Shown here: positions 40,701-51,800 of the stretch, in pieces
How the letters are laid out: each line of letters starts with the position of its first letter
Numbering within the stretch: position 1 is the first letter of the stretch
Assembly: GCF_000372725.1 (NCBI RefSeq)
Contig: NW_005198751.1
Location: 479,809 to 543,808 of the forward strand
Direction: 5' to 3'
DNA: 64,000 nucleotides
Source: Emiliania huxleyi CCMP1516
Lineage: Eukaryota; Haptophyta; Isochrysidales; Noelaerhabdaceae
Notes under the pieces: generated by a model
Database searches by the model: none
Seen by the model: only the letters and a program-made list of their open reading frames with translations
What the model was told of the DNA's origin: nothing
Program-made: the position numbers and the translations under genes

Positions 40701-41332
40701 GCCGCCACAGCCTCACACCACCCGGCCTCGCCTCGCCTCAGGTGCTCTCCCCAGAGTTGCCTGTCGAGGCTGCGACGGCGGCCGCCCCCACGCCGAGAAG
40801 CAAGCTGTGGGCTGCCCCCGCCGCCGCACCGCCGTCCTCGGCGCCGGGCTGCTCGGCCAGCCCTGCGAGCGGCGCCCGGCGCAGGAGCGGGGACGAGGCT
40901 CGCTGCCCCTCGGCGCCGCTGCAGCGGAGTCCGTCCAAGAGCGAGCTGCTCGACTCGTCGCCGGGCGAGGTCGACTATGCTACCTGCTCCGCGCCCCCGC
41001 GCCGCGCGCCCAGCCGCGAGCCGCCGCCGGCTGGCGTGCCGCTTCTCCGCGCGGCGGCGAGCGCCCCGCGGCCGGGCAGCGCGCCCGCGGTGCCGCTCTT
41101 CGCCCCCGCGGCGTCGTTCGAGGGCTTGGCCGAGCTCTGGAACAAGCTCAAGCCCGGAAAGGAGCAGCCGCCGGCGCCGGCGCCGATGGCAGCGCTGGTG
41201 GACGATGGCCAGGAGGAGGAGGAGGAGGAGCAAGCCGCCCCGCCGCGCAAGTCGCGGTCGCGGTCCGAGGACTTGCGGCGCCCGTGCGCCAGCCTCGACG
41301 CCGCCTCGCTCGCCTGGGGCGGCGCGCTCTGA
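37786..41332 (+). CDS. Membrane-anchored protein with disordered C-terminus, unknown family, multi-exon
   Basis: The start at 37786 opens two strong hydrophobic segments (LLALLLVTLAVVLFFYPWLV; LLAACGLLWVGW). A beta-rich stretch follows (VEYIALERLSFRRHGLQVRGLEV; VVFGFRTRDIETFELEEASLFLE) that recalls AsmA/VPS13-like lipid-transfer folds; this is only a resemblance. Inferred exons: 37786-38586, 38668-39069, 39120-39154, 39377-39425, about 39666-39773, about 39856 onward, and a last one from about 40313 to 41332. Junctions give REFARAELREW, EEELRSILAASRHAPGSQIVGAIRERMQ, AQKMRKTGKAQEAQ and VHVSIKGYALSLGE. All inferred introns before 39.9 kb use GC donors. The middle has a Gly run, and the tail is Ser/Pro/Ala-rich. 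Whether 40.3-41.3 kb belongs to the same gene is likely but unproven. Confidence 0.55.
39155..39376. repeat. Three 74-bp units, each with an exon-edge copy plus GTTAATGAACA minisatellite
   Basis: The word GGCACGCGCCTGGCTCGCAG begins at 39154, 39228, 39302 and 39376, exactly 74 bases apart. The rest of each unit is AT-rich 11-12-base GTTAATGAACA repeats. The last copy continues directly as exon. The block equals one inferred GC-AG intron. Confidence 0.92.
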
Positions 41333-41851
41333 TGTGGTCCGGGCCGGCTCGATTGCCGTGGACGCTGATGGGTCGCTGGGTGGCTCTCGACGAGTGTTTG
41401 TCGTCGGAGCCGATTTGAACCGATGATTCTGGGTGCCACAATCTGTGTGACTCTGTTAGTGGGATTGGGAGAGAATGAATGCAGTCTTTGTCGCGACGTG
41501 TTCAGTGCGAGATGAAGAGGGGGGAGAGGGGGGCGGGGGGGGGGTTGTAGAGCCCAGTATGGCCGCCCGGGCCGCGCCGCGGTGAGTTGTGTGGACTTGA
41601 GCCGTGGGGGCAAAAGCCGCAATAACGTAACACTACGACGAGATGTGACGAACTGACATGTACTTTACTTCTCCGAGACTCTCTATGCGCTTGCGCGGGC
41701 TCCCGTCCTCCGAGTGCGAGTCCGACTCCGATCTCTCCGTGTGCTGTCCGCACGATCGTGCGCGCGCTCCGACGACCGACCAAAACGGTCCGACGCCGCG
41801 GCCGCGGAGGTACGACGTACGGTGTTTTAAAAAACGACCTGAAACTTCAGT
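41333..41851. other. Intergenic between convergent genes
   Basis: A G-run occurs near 41530. No gene is seen; presumably two 3' ends. Confidence 0.5.
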
Positions 41852-43177
41852 TCAGAGTCGGCGCTCACTAGAGCTGCGTGTCCCGAAAATAAAGCAGCAC
41901 AATCGGAGATCACAGCTCCATGTCTTGCAGATCGCCTCCCGCAGCGTCAAGGCCGAGGCCCTGTGCGACCACCGGCCGTGCCTGAGTGTGTGCAGGGAGG
42001 AGCAGGGGTCGGCGGCTGGGGGCGGAGCGGACCGAGCGGGGAGCGGAGAGAGGAGGGGCGGGGCGGGGCGGGCGCGGGGGGGGGGGGGGGGGCACGCCTC
42101 CGGGTCTCGCAGCACAAGCAGCAGCAGGTCGTCGCCCGAGGCTCGGATCGCGGCGAGCGCCTCCTCGTGGCGCGCGGTCGGCTGCCCGCCCACAGAGATG
42201 ATGCGGTCGCCCGCGCGGAGCGCCGATCGCCTCGCCGCGCCGGAGACGGCAGCGATGGCGGGCCTGCCCTGCTCGTCCCTGTGCAGCTCCAGCCTACAGG
42301 CAGGGGTGCGGAGGAGGTGCGAGAGGGGTGCCGCGCCGGCGCCGGCGTCTCCCTGGCTCTCGAGCCCGAAGCCGTCGGTCGGGTCGCGCGTCAGGCTCTC
42401 GGCGAGCTGCTGCGGCCCAGCATCGAAACGGGCGCCTCCCTCCTCGTGGGCGACTGCGGCGACCATCTCGGAGACGGAGGTCGCGCCGACCGAGCTCACA
42501 ACACCAGAGAGGCACGCCGCCGCCTGCGCCGCCGCCCTCTTTGCCGCCTCCGCCTCCGCCCGGGCGGCGGCGCCGTCGCCGGCGTCCGTGCTGCTGCCCT
42601 CTCCTCCGCCCTTGCCGTCGGGAGGCGGCGCCGCAACGTCGGCCGCTCGCTTGAGCGGCAGCGAGGCGAGCTCCAAGCTCGAGGCGCGAGGGACGTCCTC
42701 CTCCGCCACCTCCTCGGCCGCAATCGCCGCGTCGTTGAGCGAGTGTATGGCGTCCATCTGGGCGGCCGCGTCGCCGCCCAGGGCGTGCGAGCGCTTCAGG
42801 TACGCCGCCGCGTCGGCGACAAGCGCGGCCGACGGCGCACCCGCGCGCACAGTCCGCGCAGTCGCAGTGGGCTTGTTGCCTCGCACGCGGAAGCCGGCGA
42901 TGCCGCGCCGCTTCCCTCGGACCCGGCCACCGAGGTGCATCATGGTTGGCTCGACGTGGTGCTGCCACAGGCGACGTCCGGCGACAGTGTGCTTGATCGC
43001 GTAGCGAGCGATCAGAAGAAGGGCCAGCAGCGTGGCGGAGGTTAGGAGCAGCACGGGTGGGCCGCCGGCGGAGACGGCAACCGGCGGAGCGGCAGGCAGA
43101 GCGGCAGGCGGAGCGGCAGGCGGAGCGGCGGGGTCGAGTTTCGAGCTGTGGTTCTGTGAGAGGCTGTCTTCTGACAT
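41852..43177 (-). CDS. Single-pass membrane protein with a PDZ domain
   Basis: The frame from Met at 43177 has a Pro/Ala-rich N-terminus built on a 12-base DNA repeat (43082-43130), then a transmembrane segment (VLLLTSATLLALLLIARYAI). A basic stretch, an Ala/Glu-rich helical region and a C-terminal PDZ domain follow. The PDZ spans about residues 285-355 (PAIAAVSGAARRSALRAGDRIISVGGQP, with the usual GD.I..V.G). Beyond the PDZ the text becomes low complexity (Pro/Arg), so the true C-terminus may be reached by splicing near 42090 rather than at 41852. Its role is likely scaffolding at a membrane; the partner is unknown. A Met eight codons upstream is an alternative start. Confidence 0.62.
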   Translation of the reverse strand: MSEDSLSQNHSSKLDPAAPPAAPPAALPAAPPVAVSAGGPPVLLLTSATLLALLLIARYAIKHTVAGRRLWQHHVEPTMMHLGGRVRGKRRGIAGFRVRGNKPTATARTVRAGAPSAALVADAAAYLKRSHALGGDAAAQMDAIHSLNDAAIAAEEVAEEDVPRASSLELASLPLKRAADVAAPPPDGKGGGEGSSTDAGDGAAARAEAEAAKRAAAQAAACLSGVVSSVGATSVSEMVAAVAHEEGGARFDAGPQQLAESLTRDPTDGFGLESQGDAGAGAAPLSHLLRTPACRLELHRDEQGRPAIAAVSGAARRSALRAGDRIISVGGQPTARHEEALAAIRASGDDLLLLVLRDPEACPPPPPRARPAPPLLSPLPARSAPPPAADPCSSLHTLRHGRWSHRASALTLREAICKTWSCDLRLCCFIFGTRSSSERRL

Positions 43178-43734
43178 GGGCCCAGCGGGCAAGTCTCTCA
43201 CAAAAGATCTCTAACGCACGTGTATTCTTTTTTTGCTAGGCCGGCCCTGATGCCGGGGTAGGTAGGGTAGGTCTGGGCCCTCCCGTCGGGTTTTTCCCTC
43301 TCTTCAAGCTGGAATTTTCACAGCAGAAAAAGAAAATTTCCGCGGAAATCACGATGTCAACCCTCCCCAAATGGGTGATCTGATGCTTGTAGGGCTTGAG
43401 AGTGGCCTCCCATGTCACAAGAAGGACTGTGGATGCAGGAGAGTACCACCAACCATCACTCTAGTTGGTATAGTACCCCACCTTCACCCATCGAGTGATT
43501 TCTTTTTTAGTTTCCCATAAGTAGGGTAGGTAGGTAGGTAGGTAGGTAGGGGCACCGCAGGGGCCGGCCAGGGTTTTTGCAGAATTTCAGCATGAGGGCC
43601 GCCCAAGCAAAAATAAACGCCACCTGTCTAAAGCTCGCATTCGCGTACCAAGCTACCAACTGTGATGTTGTGGAGTCTCCTGGGGAGAACCCCCCCCCCC
43701 CCCCCCGCAACTTCGCCTCGATGCACGCGTCACA
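43178..43734. other. Intergenic with (GTAG)n tract
   Basis: GGTA repeats at about 43523-43550, C-run at 43690-43705. GGCCGGCC words occur on both sides (43240 and 43562). No gene. Confidence 0.5.
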
Positions 43735-45567
43735 TCACAGTCTGTGCCCTTGCCTCATGGACAAGTCGTCTAGCATGCTCCTCTCACCTCCACCTCCCCG
43801 CTTCTCCTCTTCCTCCTCCTCCTCCCCCGCGACCGCCTCCGCCTCCTCCGTCCGCGCCCCAGCCAGCCGATCGAACGCCTCCTGCTCGCGCGGCGCCATC
43901 GAGGAGAGCGCGCGGGAGAGCCTCCAGATTTTCACAATGCCCTGGCCGTCGGCCGTGGCGATCAGGGAGGGCTCGGCGGGGTTGAAGGCGACGGCGTACA
44001 CAGCCGAGCCGTCGCCCGTCACCTTGAGCGCGAGCTCAGGCTTGCCCCTGGACCGCCTCAGGTCGTACACGTGCAGCTGCCCGTCGGCGCCCCCCACCGC
44101 AAAGACCGACGGCCGCGCGGGCGACCACGAGCACGAGTAGAGCGGCGCGGCGCTCGGCTCGGTGACGAGCAGCGGCTGCGGCGAGAGCAGGCTGAAGAGG
44201 CGGGCCGACGCGTCGGTCGAGACGGAGAGGAAGACGTGGCGGTGGAAGGGCGAGAAGGCGACCCCGTAGACGGGTCCCGAGTGCGGCTGGTACAGTAGCG
44301 AGGCTGGGGAGCCGTAGAGCTGCTCGGCTGGCGGCTGGGCCGCGAGCACGAGCGTCGGAGTCACCTCCTTCGCCCGCGCCATCTGCGCCTCGCGCTCGAC
44401 GCGCTCCTTGAGCCGCTCAAAGTGCGAGCGGCCCACCCGCGTCAGCAGGGTCGCCGCCTCGGGCGCCCAGCGCAGCCCTCCCCCTTCCGGCCCGCCGCGC
44501 GGCGCTTGCACGCTCTCGGAGGAGCGCGCCTCGTTGGCGTGCAGGCCGCACTTGAGGAGCTGCCCCGCCTCGAAGCCGACCACAAAGGTGGACGGGTCGA
44601 CGGGGGAGAAGGCGAGAGACGCGCCACCGGCCAGGGGCGCCTTACCGCTCCCAAACGGCTCGCGCTCGGCGGCGGCCTGCGCCCGCGGGGCCACGCGGCA
44701 GCCCATCACCGGCGCCGCGAGCCGATTGGCGGGGCTCCACACGAGGAGGCGCCCGTCGGAGGAGAGGGAGGTGAGGACGTGGCCGAGCTGCGGTGTGTGC
44801 GTCCACGCGAGCTGCAGCACCGGCCACGCGTGCGTGTACTCGGTCAGGCTGCTCTTGCAGGCGAGCGCCTCTCCGCCGGCCGCGCCGAGCCGGAAGAGCA
44901 TGACGTCGCCGTTGAAGCCGCCGCCGGCGAGGAGGTCGGGCTCGACGCGGTGGAAGGCGAGGGAGACGAGGCAGCAGGGAAGCTGCAGCGTGTGGTCCGC
45001 CCTGCTCGGGTCCAGCTGCCGCCGCATCACCGACCACGTGCAGAGCACGGACTCGCTGCTCTCCCAGTCGTTCCGGTCGAGCGGGCCGTAGGCGGCGGCG
45101 ACCACGCTGCCGGTGGCGTTCCATGAGACGGCGGTGCACGACTCGAGGACGGAGGCGGGCGTGTTCGGCGGTAGGGCGGCGCGGTGCCGCAGCGAGTGCA
45201 GGCACGTGGCCACGTCGCGCTCGTCCTCCCAGCTGACGTCATGGTTGTCGAATGCGGTCGTGCCGAGGTTGCGGTGCAGCGCCTCCTCCAGCTCGGGCGT
45301 GCTGCGTGCGAGGAATGCGTTGAGCTCGGCCGACTCAACGTAGTAGTCGCGCGCCAGTCGCACCGCCCCACACTCCTCTGCATCCTCTGTCTGCGACGCC
45401 CCCTCCCTCACCCTTGGCGCCTGCGTCTTTGCGTGCGCCACCTCGATGGGATCAGTGGCGCAGGCGACGCTGGCCGTCGGTCGCTCCGACCTCCAGTCGG
45501 AGGCCAGCGAATGCACCGCGCCCGAGTCCGAGAAATCGGCCGGCAAACGCTGCGCGGCGACCGCCAT
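43735..45567 (-). CDS. DYNC2I2: Dynein-2 intermediate chain, WDR34/DYNC2I2-like WD40 protein
   Basis: The intronless 610-residue frame has an N-terminal segment with GASQTEDAEE, resembling the light-chain-binding QT motif of dynein intermediate chains. A C-terminal WD40 propeller follows: SCTAVSWNATGSVVAAAYG, VLCTWSV, LVSLAFHRVEPDLLAGGGFNGDVMLF, VLTSLSSDGRLLVWS, PVYGVAFSPFHRHVFLSVSTDASARLFS, LYSCSWSPARPSVFAVGGADGQLHVYD and AVYAVAFNPAEPSLIATADGQGIVKIW. This arrangement matches the retrograde intraflagellar-transport dynein subunit. The length is close to animal and algal homologues. The C-terminus adds an acidic Glu run. It implies that the organism builds a cilium or flagellum. WDR60 or axonemal intermediate chains are less likely, given the short N-terminus. 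Confidence 0.82.
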   Translation of the reverse strand: MAVAAQRLPADFSDSGAVHSLASDWRSERPTASVACATDPIEVAHAKTQAPRVREGASQTEDAEECGAVRLARDYYVESAELNAFLARSTPELEEALHRNLGTTAFDNHDVSWEDERDVATCLHSLRHRAALPPNTPASVLESCTAVSWNATGSVVAAAYGPLDRNDWESSESVLCTWSVMRRQLDPSRADHTLQLPCCLVSLAFHRVEPDLLAGGGFNGDVMLFRLGAAGGEALACKSSLTEYTHAWPVLQLAWTHTPQLGHVLTSLSSDGRLLVWSPANRLAAPVMGCRVAPRAQAAAEREPFGSGKAPLAGGASLAFSPVDPSTFVVGFEAGQLLKCGLHANEARSSESVQAPRGGPEGGGLRWAPEAATLLTRVGRSHFERLKERVEREAQMARAKEVTPTLVLAAQPPAEQLYGSPASLLYQPHSGPVYGVAFSPFHRHVFLSVSTDASARLFSLLSPQPLLVTEPSAAPLYSCSWSPARPSVFAVGGADGQLHVYDLRRSRGKPELALKVTGDGSAVYAVAFNPAEPSLIATADGQGIVKIWRLSRALSSMAPREQEAFDRLAGARTEEAEAVAGEEEEEEEKRGGGGERSMLDDLSMRQGHRL

Positions 45568-46396
45568 GTTGGCGGGGCGTGCGCAACGCGCGGGACGCGG
45601 GAAGTGGATGAATGCGTTACATCTGCCGAATCATTTCCCCCTTGGGTTTCTTGCCGTCGTTCCTGGGCAGCGAGCTGGGGCGGGGTACCCAAGGTGTGAA
45701 CCGAATCATCTGCATAGGGGTGTGAATAGAAGGATTTTCTTCTCAACAATCAACCGAATAGTACACCTACCTAGTGGTGCCGCTCTTCATGACGATGGAG
45801 TGAGCAGTTCTGCGCGGCGCCGTGTCGAGATGACCTCCTGAGGCGACCTGAGCTGTGGCACAATGCTCAATCAATGGTGGCACGGCTTCGGCTATCTAGC
45901 AGCCAGGAGCCAGTCGGCATGCCCTCCTTTTTAGCCTGCTCGCGCACCGGCACCGGCGATACGAACTCTGCGCGCCGCGAGAGCGCAGGAGCGGAGAGCG
46001 AGAGGCGAATCTGGGCGACTGTGGAGGAGGCGCAGTTTTCTCGGAGCAACAGTCGGGTAATTGTCACACTGCCGTCCGGGAAGGTCTTCTCTCTCAGCAG
46101 GCCGAGCCCCGAGCGCCGTGGCGTCGCGCGCTGCTCACGGGACCACACGGCGGGTGAAAAGATAAATCATGTTGGTAGCAAAAAAGGATCCTCCCATAAT
46201 ACTGACTGGACACGACGTTAGAAGGCGTGGCGATCGTGTCGAGATGAATCTAGATGAGATGTGACGCACACTCACCAAAAATGCGGCGGCGCGTCTCTTC
46301 TCGCGGCCTGGTTAGAACTGTGCTCCTCAGCTTGACCCATGCGCATGTCGGGCGCTGCTCTATGCGCGCTCCCAGTCCGGCTCCCTCTACACTTCG
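45568..46396. other. Intergenic, no secure gene
   Basis: A 115-codon plus frame (45874-46221) is open, but its composition is ordinary and no domain is seen. The region probably holds the DYNC2I2-like promoter. Confidence 0.4.
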
Positions 46397-47459
46397 TCAG
46401 GCCGCCACCGGCATCAGCCCGTCGGTGGTGAGGCTTTGTGGGATCATCTTGGTGATCTTCTTGGGGCCAAAGCGCTCGGCGTACGGCACAAAGGGGGGGT
46501 AGATCGCAAAAACGATGCCGAGGGCGACGCACCCCATCGCGGCGCACTGCACGCAAAAGGTGATGCTGACGCCTGCGCGGATGGGTCACGGCGACGTGTC
46601 ACCCCAAAGGAAGTGTCCGCGTGTGCCGTGGGCGTGACAGCGGGGGCAAAGGCACAGCAAGCGGAGGAGCGTCTGTGCAAATAGGTGCGCTGCTAATGCC
46701 GTTGTAGGCCCTGTCCCAGTGCTTCTCGTCGAACGGGTCGGTGACGTCAAAAATGGTGGTGAAGTCTTCGTTGTCGTTGGTCAGCTTTGGGTCCTTCCAC
46801 ATCATCATCCACCCGACGGTGAGCGTCAGGCAGGCAAAGATGCTGACGCCTAGGGGCGCGCAGGCGGCAGAGCGGGTCAGGCACAGCGTTGGCCGAGGGA
46901 GGGCGGTGCTGCACTGCTGATGGCTCGCATTTCGGCTAAAGGCGGGGGCCCGCACCTGAGTTGAGCATCTGGACGAGCACGACTTGCGGGTAGGCGAGGT
47001 TGATGGCGGACGTCACCAGCTGTGGGTGGGTGGGGACCACGGTAGGCTGAGTCGCGCCCGGGGATACGTTTGTGGTGGGTGGCAGCGGGTGAGCAGAGGC
47101 CAGAGGAATTCAATGCGGCGGGCGCCTTGAAGAGCGTCAGTGAGAAGGACATCATGACCATGCAGATGAGCGCGGTCGCGGATGACAGGGCGTCCTTCGA
47201 CCAGGATCCGTACTCCGTGCCCAACCGCCCATCGACCAAGCAGTTGACCACGCCAGCGTACGCGACCGCCTGCAAGAGACAGGAGGGGAGTGTTCTTCCC
47301 TGAACTACGCCCGACAGCCCGCTGAGGGATCCAGCGAATCCATCTATTGCACGGGGCCAGAGCGCCCACCGTCAGAGCGAACGCGGGGATGGCAAAGCAG
47401 AAGTCGCCTACGGCAAACTTCTTCAGCAGCGGGGAGGCGTCTCTGATCACGGTCGGCAT
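46397..47459 (-). CDS. Four-helix membrane protein of unknown family, five exons
   Basis: A fully phase-consistent model gives 224 residues: exons 47319-47459, 47126-47269, 46956-47019, 46700-46849 and 46397-46572. The hydrophobic segments are FCFAIPAFALTVGALAPC, ATALICMVMMSFSLTLF, VSIFACLTLTVGWMMMW and a long fourth one beginning VSITFCVQCAAMGCVALG. The loop between the third and fourth is acidic (NDNEDFTTIFDVTDPFDEKHW). Three of the four introns are inferred to be GC-AG. Exons 4 and 5 both begin with GCGTCAGCATC (VSI) directly behind the acceptor. I do not recognise the family; the topology is tetraspan-like but without the CCG motif of tetraspanins. Confidence 0.65.
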
Positions 47460-48128
<669 letters not shown>

Positions 48129-48554
48129 ATGCTTACTCTGCTGCTGACATCCGCTGGAGTGCTGTCGCGGCGTGCTGTCGTGCTGAGTGGCATCCCTCTC
48201 TCCACGGCAGCGTCATCGGCATCGGCCTCCCAGCGGTCGGATCTGGTCGGCGCAGGCAGCAGCGAGCGATGCGAGAGCGGCGACGGCGAGGCGTGCGAGC
48301 GGCTGTCGGAAGGAAATCCCTACATCCAGAAGCTTCAGGCTCGCTCGCGCGAAAACCGCGAGAAGAATGCGGCGAAGGTGTGGGACCAGACCGTGAAAAC
48401 GATGGACTATGACAGCTACTTCTCCACGCTCGACCAGAATATGGTTTTGCTCCCCGACGGCGCGTACAAGCTGCTGTCTGCGGACGAATATTCCCGACTT
48501 CGACAGGCCGGGAAGTTAAAGGTGGGCGCGATCGATCGCGTCCTCGAGGAGTAA
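48129..48554 (+). CDS. Small protein with possible Tat-type thylakoid-lumen targeting
   Basis: The 141-residue frame starts MLTLLLTSAGVLSRRAVVLSG. A twin-arginine followed by a hydrophobic stretch and an Ala-rich ASSASA site looks like a lumen-targeting or secretory signal. The mature part is helical and charged (NPYIQKLQARSRENREKNAAKVWDQ; DYDSYFSTLDQNMVLLPDGAYKLL; ADEYSRLRQAGKLKVGAIDRVLEE). It could be a small lumenal or photosystem-associated protein, but no family was recognised. The frame extends 24 codons further upstream. I chose the Met at 48129 because it starts the hydrophobic leader. Confidence 0.6.
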   Translation: MLTLLLTSAGVLSRRAVVLSGIPLSTAASSASASQRSDLVGAGSSERCESGDGEACERLSEGNPYIQKLQARSRENREKNAAKVWDQTVKTMDYDSYFSTLDQNMVLLPDGAYKLLSADEYSRLRQAGKLKVGAIDRVLEE

Positions 48555-48880
48555 TCGGTCGCACGCCGTGGCGAGCAGCAGGGAGCCACCTGAGAGCACA
48601 CAGACGCGAGACGCGGTGCCCGGCCCGGTGGCACGTGTCTAAACAGTTATGGCTCACTAATACTGCAGTGAAGCTGTATGTGGCGTAGCTGTGTTTCTTA
48701 CCTTCATCCATCTGCAAAAAAGTACTTCACTCTCAACCACCTGGGTCACGCGGACCACACAGTTTCGTGACCGTACGTGCAAGTTCAGTGAGGGCGCCGC
48801 TGAGGCGACGTCAAGGGGACGCGCGGCGAATGGGAATGGGTGGCCGAATGTGCCCAAGACGTGCGACTGCGAGCGAGTGC
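48555..48880. other. Convergent 3' region
   Basis: Short spacer between two converging genes. Nothing else seen. Confidence 0.55.
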
Positions 48881-51800
48881 TCACTTCTTCGCGGCCGACA
48901 GTCTTGCCGCTACAGCCATTGCAGCCGCTCGCGCGGCAACGGCGGCTGCGCTGGGCGGCGGCGGCGGCGGTTGAGACGCCGACTGCACGAGCGGCTGCGG
49001 CGGCAGCTGTTGCTGCTGCGTATGTGGCGGCGCGTACTGCTGCGGCGGCGGCGGCGCGTACTGTGGCGGCGGCGGCGGCGGCGCGTACTGCTGCGGCGGC
49101 GGCGGCGCGTACTGCTGCGGCGGGAAGGCGTTCAGCCCAGGCGCGCTCGCGCCCGCCTGCGCCCCGCTCAGGCGCGCTGCGGCGGCCTGCGCCGCGAGGA
49201 GGGCGGGCGCGCACCCAGATGCGGCGCCGCCCGCGCCGCTGCCGCCCAGCTGCTGCTGCAGCTTGTGCTTCGCGACGAGCTGCGGCGGCGCGAACTCGCC
49301 AGGCGGCGCGGCGCAATCGTTCCGCGCCGTCGCTTCGGGTGTCGGCGCGGCGTCGGGCGCGACGGCGTGCGCCGCCTGGCCCGGCGCACGCTGCTGCTTG
49401 GCGAGGGCGGCGGGCAGGCCGGAGGCGGCCCAGCGGCGCGAGGCGCGCGCGAGCTGGAGCAAGTCCTCTGGCGGCACCTGCCTCAGTGCGTTGGAGATGG
49501 TTGGCGAGTCAGAGCGCGGTGGGCCAGAGCGCGTGCTGGAGCAGGCGGGAGATGTGGGGAGATGTGGGGAGATGTGGGGAGATGTGGGGGCGAGATGGGG
49601 CCAGGGCGCGTGCTGGAGCAGGCGGGCGCCACCTGCCGCGCGGTGAGGAGGGAGCGGACGAGGTCGACGGCGGCGTCCTCCTCCTTGCGCGTGAGCAGCG
49701 TGTACGCGGTCCCGTCCTCGGCGCCGGCGCGGCCCGTGCGGCCGATGCGGTGCGTGTGGTCGTCGAGTCGCTTGGCCGCCTCGAAGTTGACGACTGTCTT
49801 GATGGCGGGGATGTCGAGCCCGCGCGAGGCGACGTCGGTGGCGACGAGGATCGGCGCTGCCCCGCGCTTGAAGCGCGAGAGCGCCTCGTTCCGCTCCGCC
49901 TGCGTCGTGTCGCCGTGGATGAGAGGGAGTCGAGGTCTAGCCGAGGTCCAACCAGGTCTAGCGGAGGTCTAGCCGAGGTCTGGCCGAGGGCTGGCCGAGA
50001 AGGTGGCCTGCGTCTTATCGCCGTGGATCGCGTCGACGCGCGCGCGGCACAGCTCGCTCAGCCGGCGGGCGAGCGCCTCGGACCCCGCCTTTGTGGCGAG
50101 GGGAGGGGGAGGATTCCTGTCAATGATAATTATTGTGGAGAGGGGAGGGAGAGCCTTTGTGGAGAGGGGAGGGAGAGGAGTGGCTTGCGGGGAGTGTCGA
50201 GGGGTGAGGGAGGGTGGGGGGGCCGCCTTGGTCGACGTGAAGACGAGGACCGAGCCGAGGCCGGTGAGGTGGCCGAGCCTATATGGGGGAGGTATGGGGG
50301 AGGTATGGGGGAGATAGGGGGAGCAGCGGCCGGTGAGGGTGCCGAGCCGAGTCGAGAGCCAACCCCACTTGGCACCCTCCGAAGGGAGCACCTGGGGGAG
50401 GGGGAGGGGGAGGGGGAGGGGGAGGGGGAGGGGGGGAGGGGAGGGGCTCTCTCTCCCGGTGGCCTCCTCAACGGGTAAGCAGCCGCGCGCTGCAGAACGG
50501 CGGACGAGGCGAGTGCGGCGCCTCGACGATCTGCGAGACGTCTGCCGCGGCGTCGCCCGCCTCTCCGATGGTCAGCCGGACGGGCTCGTGGAGGGCGTCG
50601 CGCGCGAGCGCCTCGAGGGCGGGGCGGAGGGTTGACTAGTATGTTAATGAGTACTCATTCGTGTAATTATTACTAATTAAGATACCTCGAGGGCGGGGCG
50701 GAAGGTTGCGGAGAAGAGCAGCGTCTGCCGGTCGGGCCGCACCTGGCCGAGCAGGCTGGTTAGAATGGATCATGTAGTTATAATAGAACAGCTCATGAAT
50801 GGTGACGCACCTGCCCGAGCAGGCTGCGCAGCTGCGGCTCGAACCCCATCGAGAAGAGACGGTCCGCCTGGACTCGTACCAACTAGTGTGGACTCGTAGT
50901 GTGGACTCGTAGCCCCACTCAGACCCGTCGAGGAGAGGTGCGGGCTGTGCCTCGTCCACCACCACAAAGGTCGCCCGCCTGCAGCAGACCGGCCGCCGCG
51001 TCACAACACGCGCCCTCCCCCTCCCTCCCTCATTCTCTCGCTCCCTCTCTCGCTCCCTCCCCCTCCCTCTCTCCCTCCCTCTCTCTCTCCCGCTCTCTCT
51101 CTCTCTCTCTCACCCGAGCGTGAGCCCGCCCTTGGCCTTGCACATCTCGAGCAGCCGGCCCGGCGTCCCAACCACAACCTCGGCACCACCCTTCAGCTCC
51201 TTGAACTGCTCGAACCTAGGGAAGGGTCCGAGACAGTTCCGAGAAGGTTCCTAACCCTTCAGTTCCTTGAACTGCTCGAACCTAGGGAAGGGTCCGAGAC
51301 AGTTCCGAGAAGGTTCCTAACCCTTCAGTTCCTTGAACTGCTCGAACCTAGGGAAGGGTCCGAGACAGTTCCGAGAAGGTTCCTAACCCTTCAGTTCCTT
51401 GAACTGCTCGAACCTAGGGAAGGGTCCGAGACAGTTCCGAGAAGGTTCCTAACCCTTCAGTTCCTTGAACTGCTCGAACCTAGGGAAGGGTCCGAGACAG
51501 TTCCGAGAAGGTTCCTAACCCTTCAGTTCCTTGAACTGCTCGAACCTAGGGAAGGGTCCGAGACAGTTCCGAGAAGGTTCCTAAGCCTTCAGCTCCTTGA
51601 ACTGCTCGCACTTGGAGACGCCGCCGAAGAGACCCGCGCACCGCACGCCGACCCCCTTGCCCAGCTTGCGCACCTGCCGCACGATCTGCTCGGCCAGCTC
51701 GTGCGTCGGCGCGACGACGAGGACGATCGGCCCCTCCCCCTTGGCAAGGTGCGGCTGGTGCGCCACGTGCGTCAGGAGGGGGAGGGCGTACGCCGCCGTC

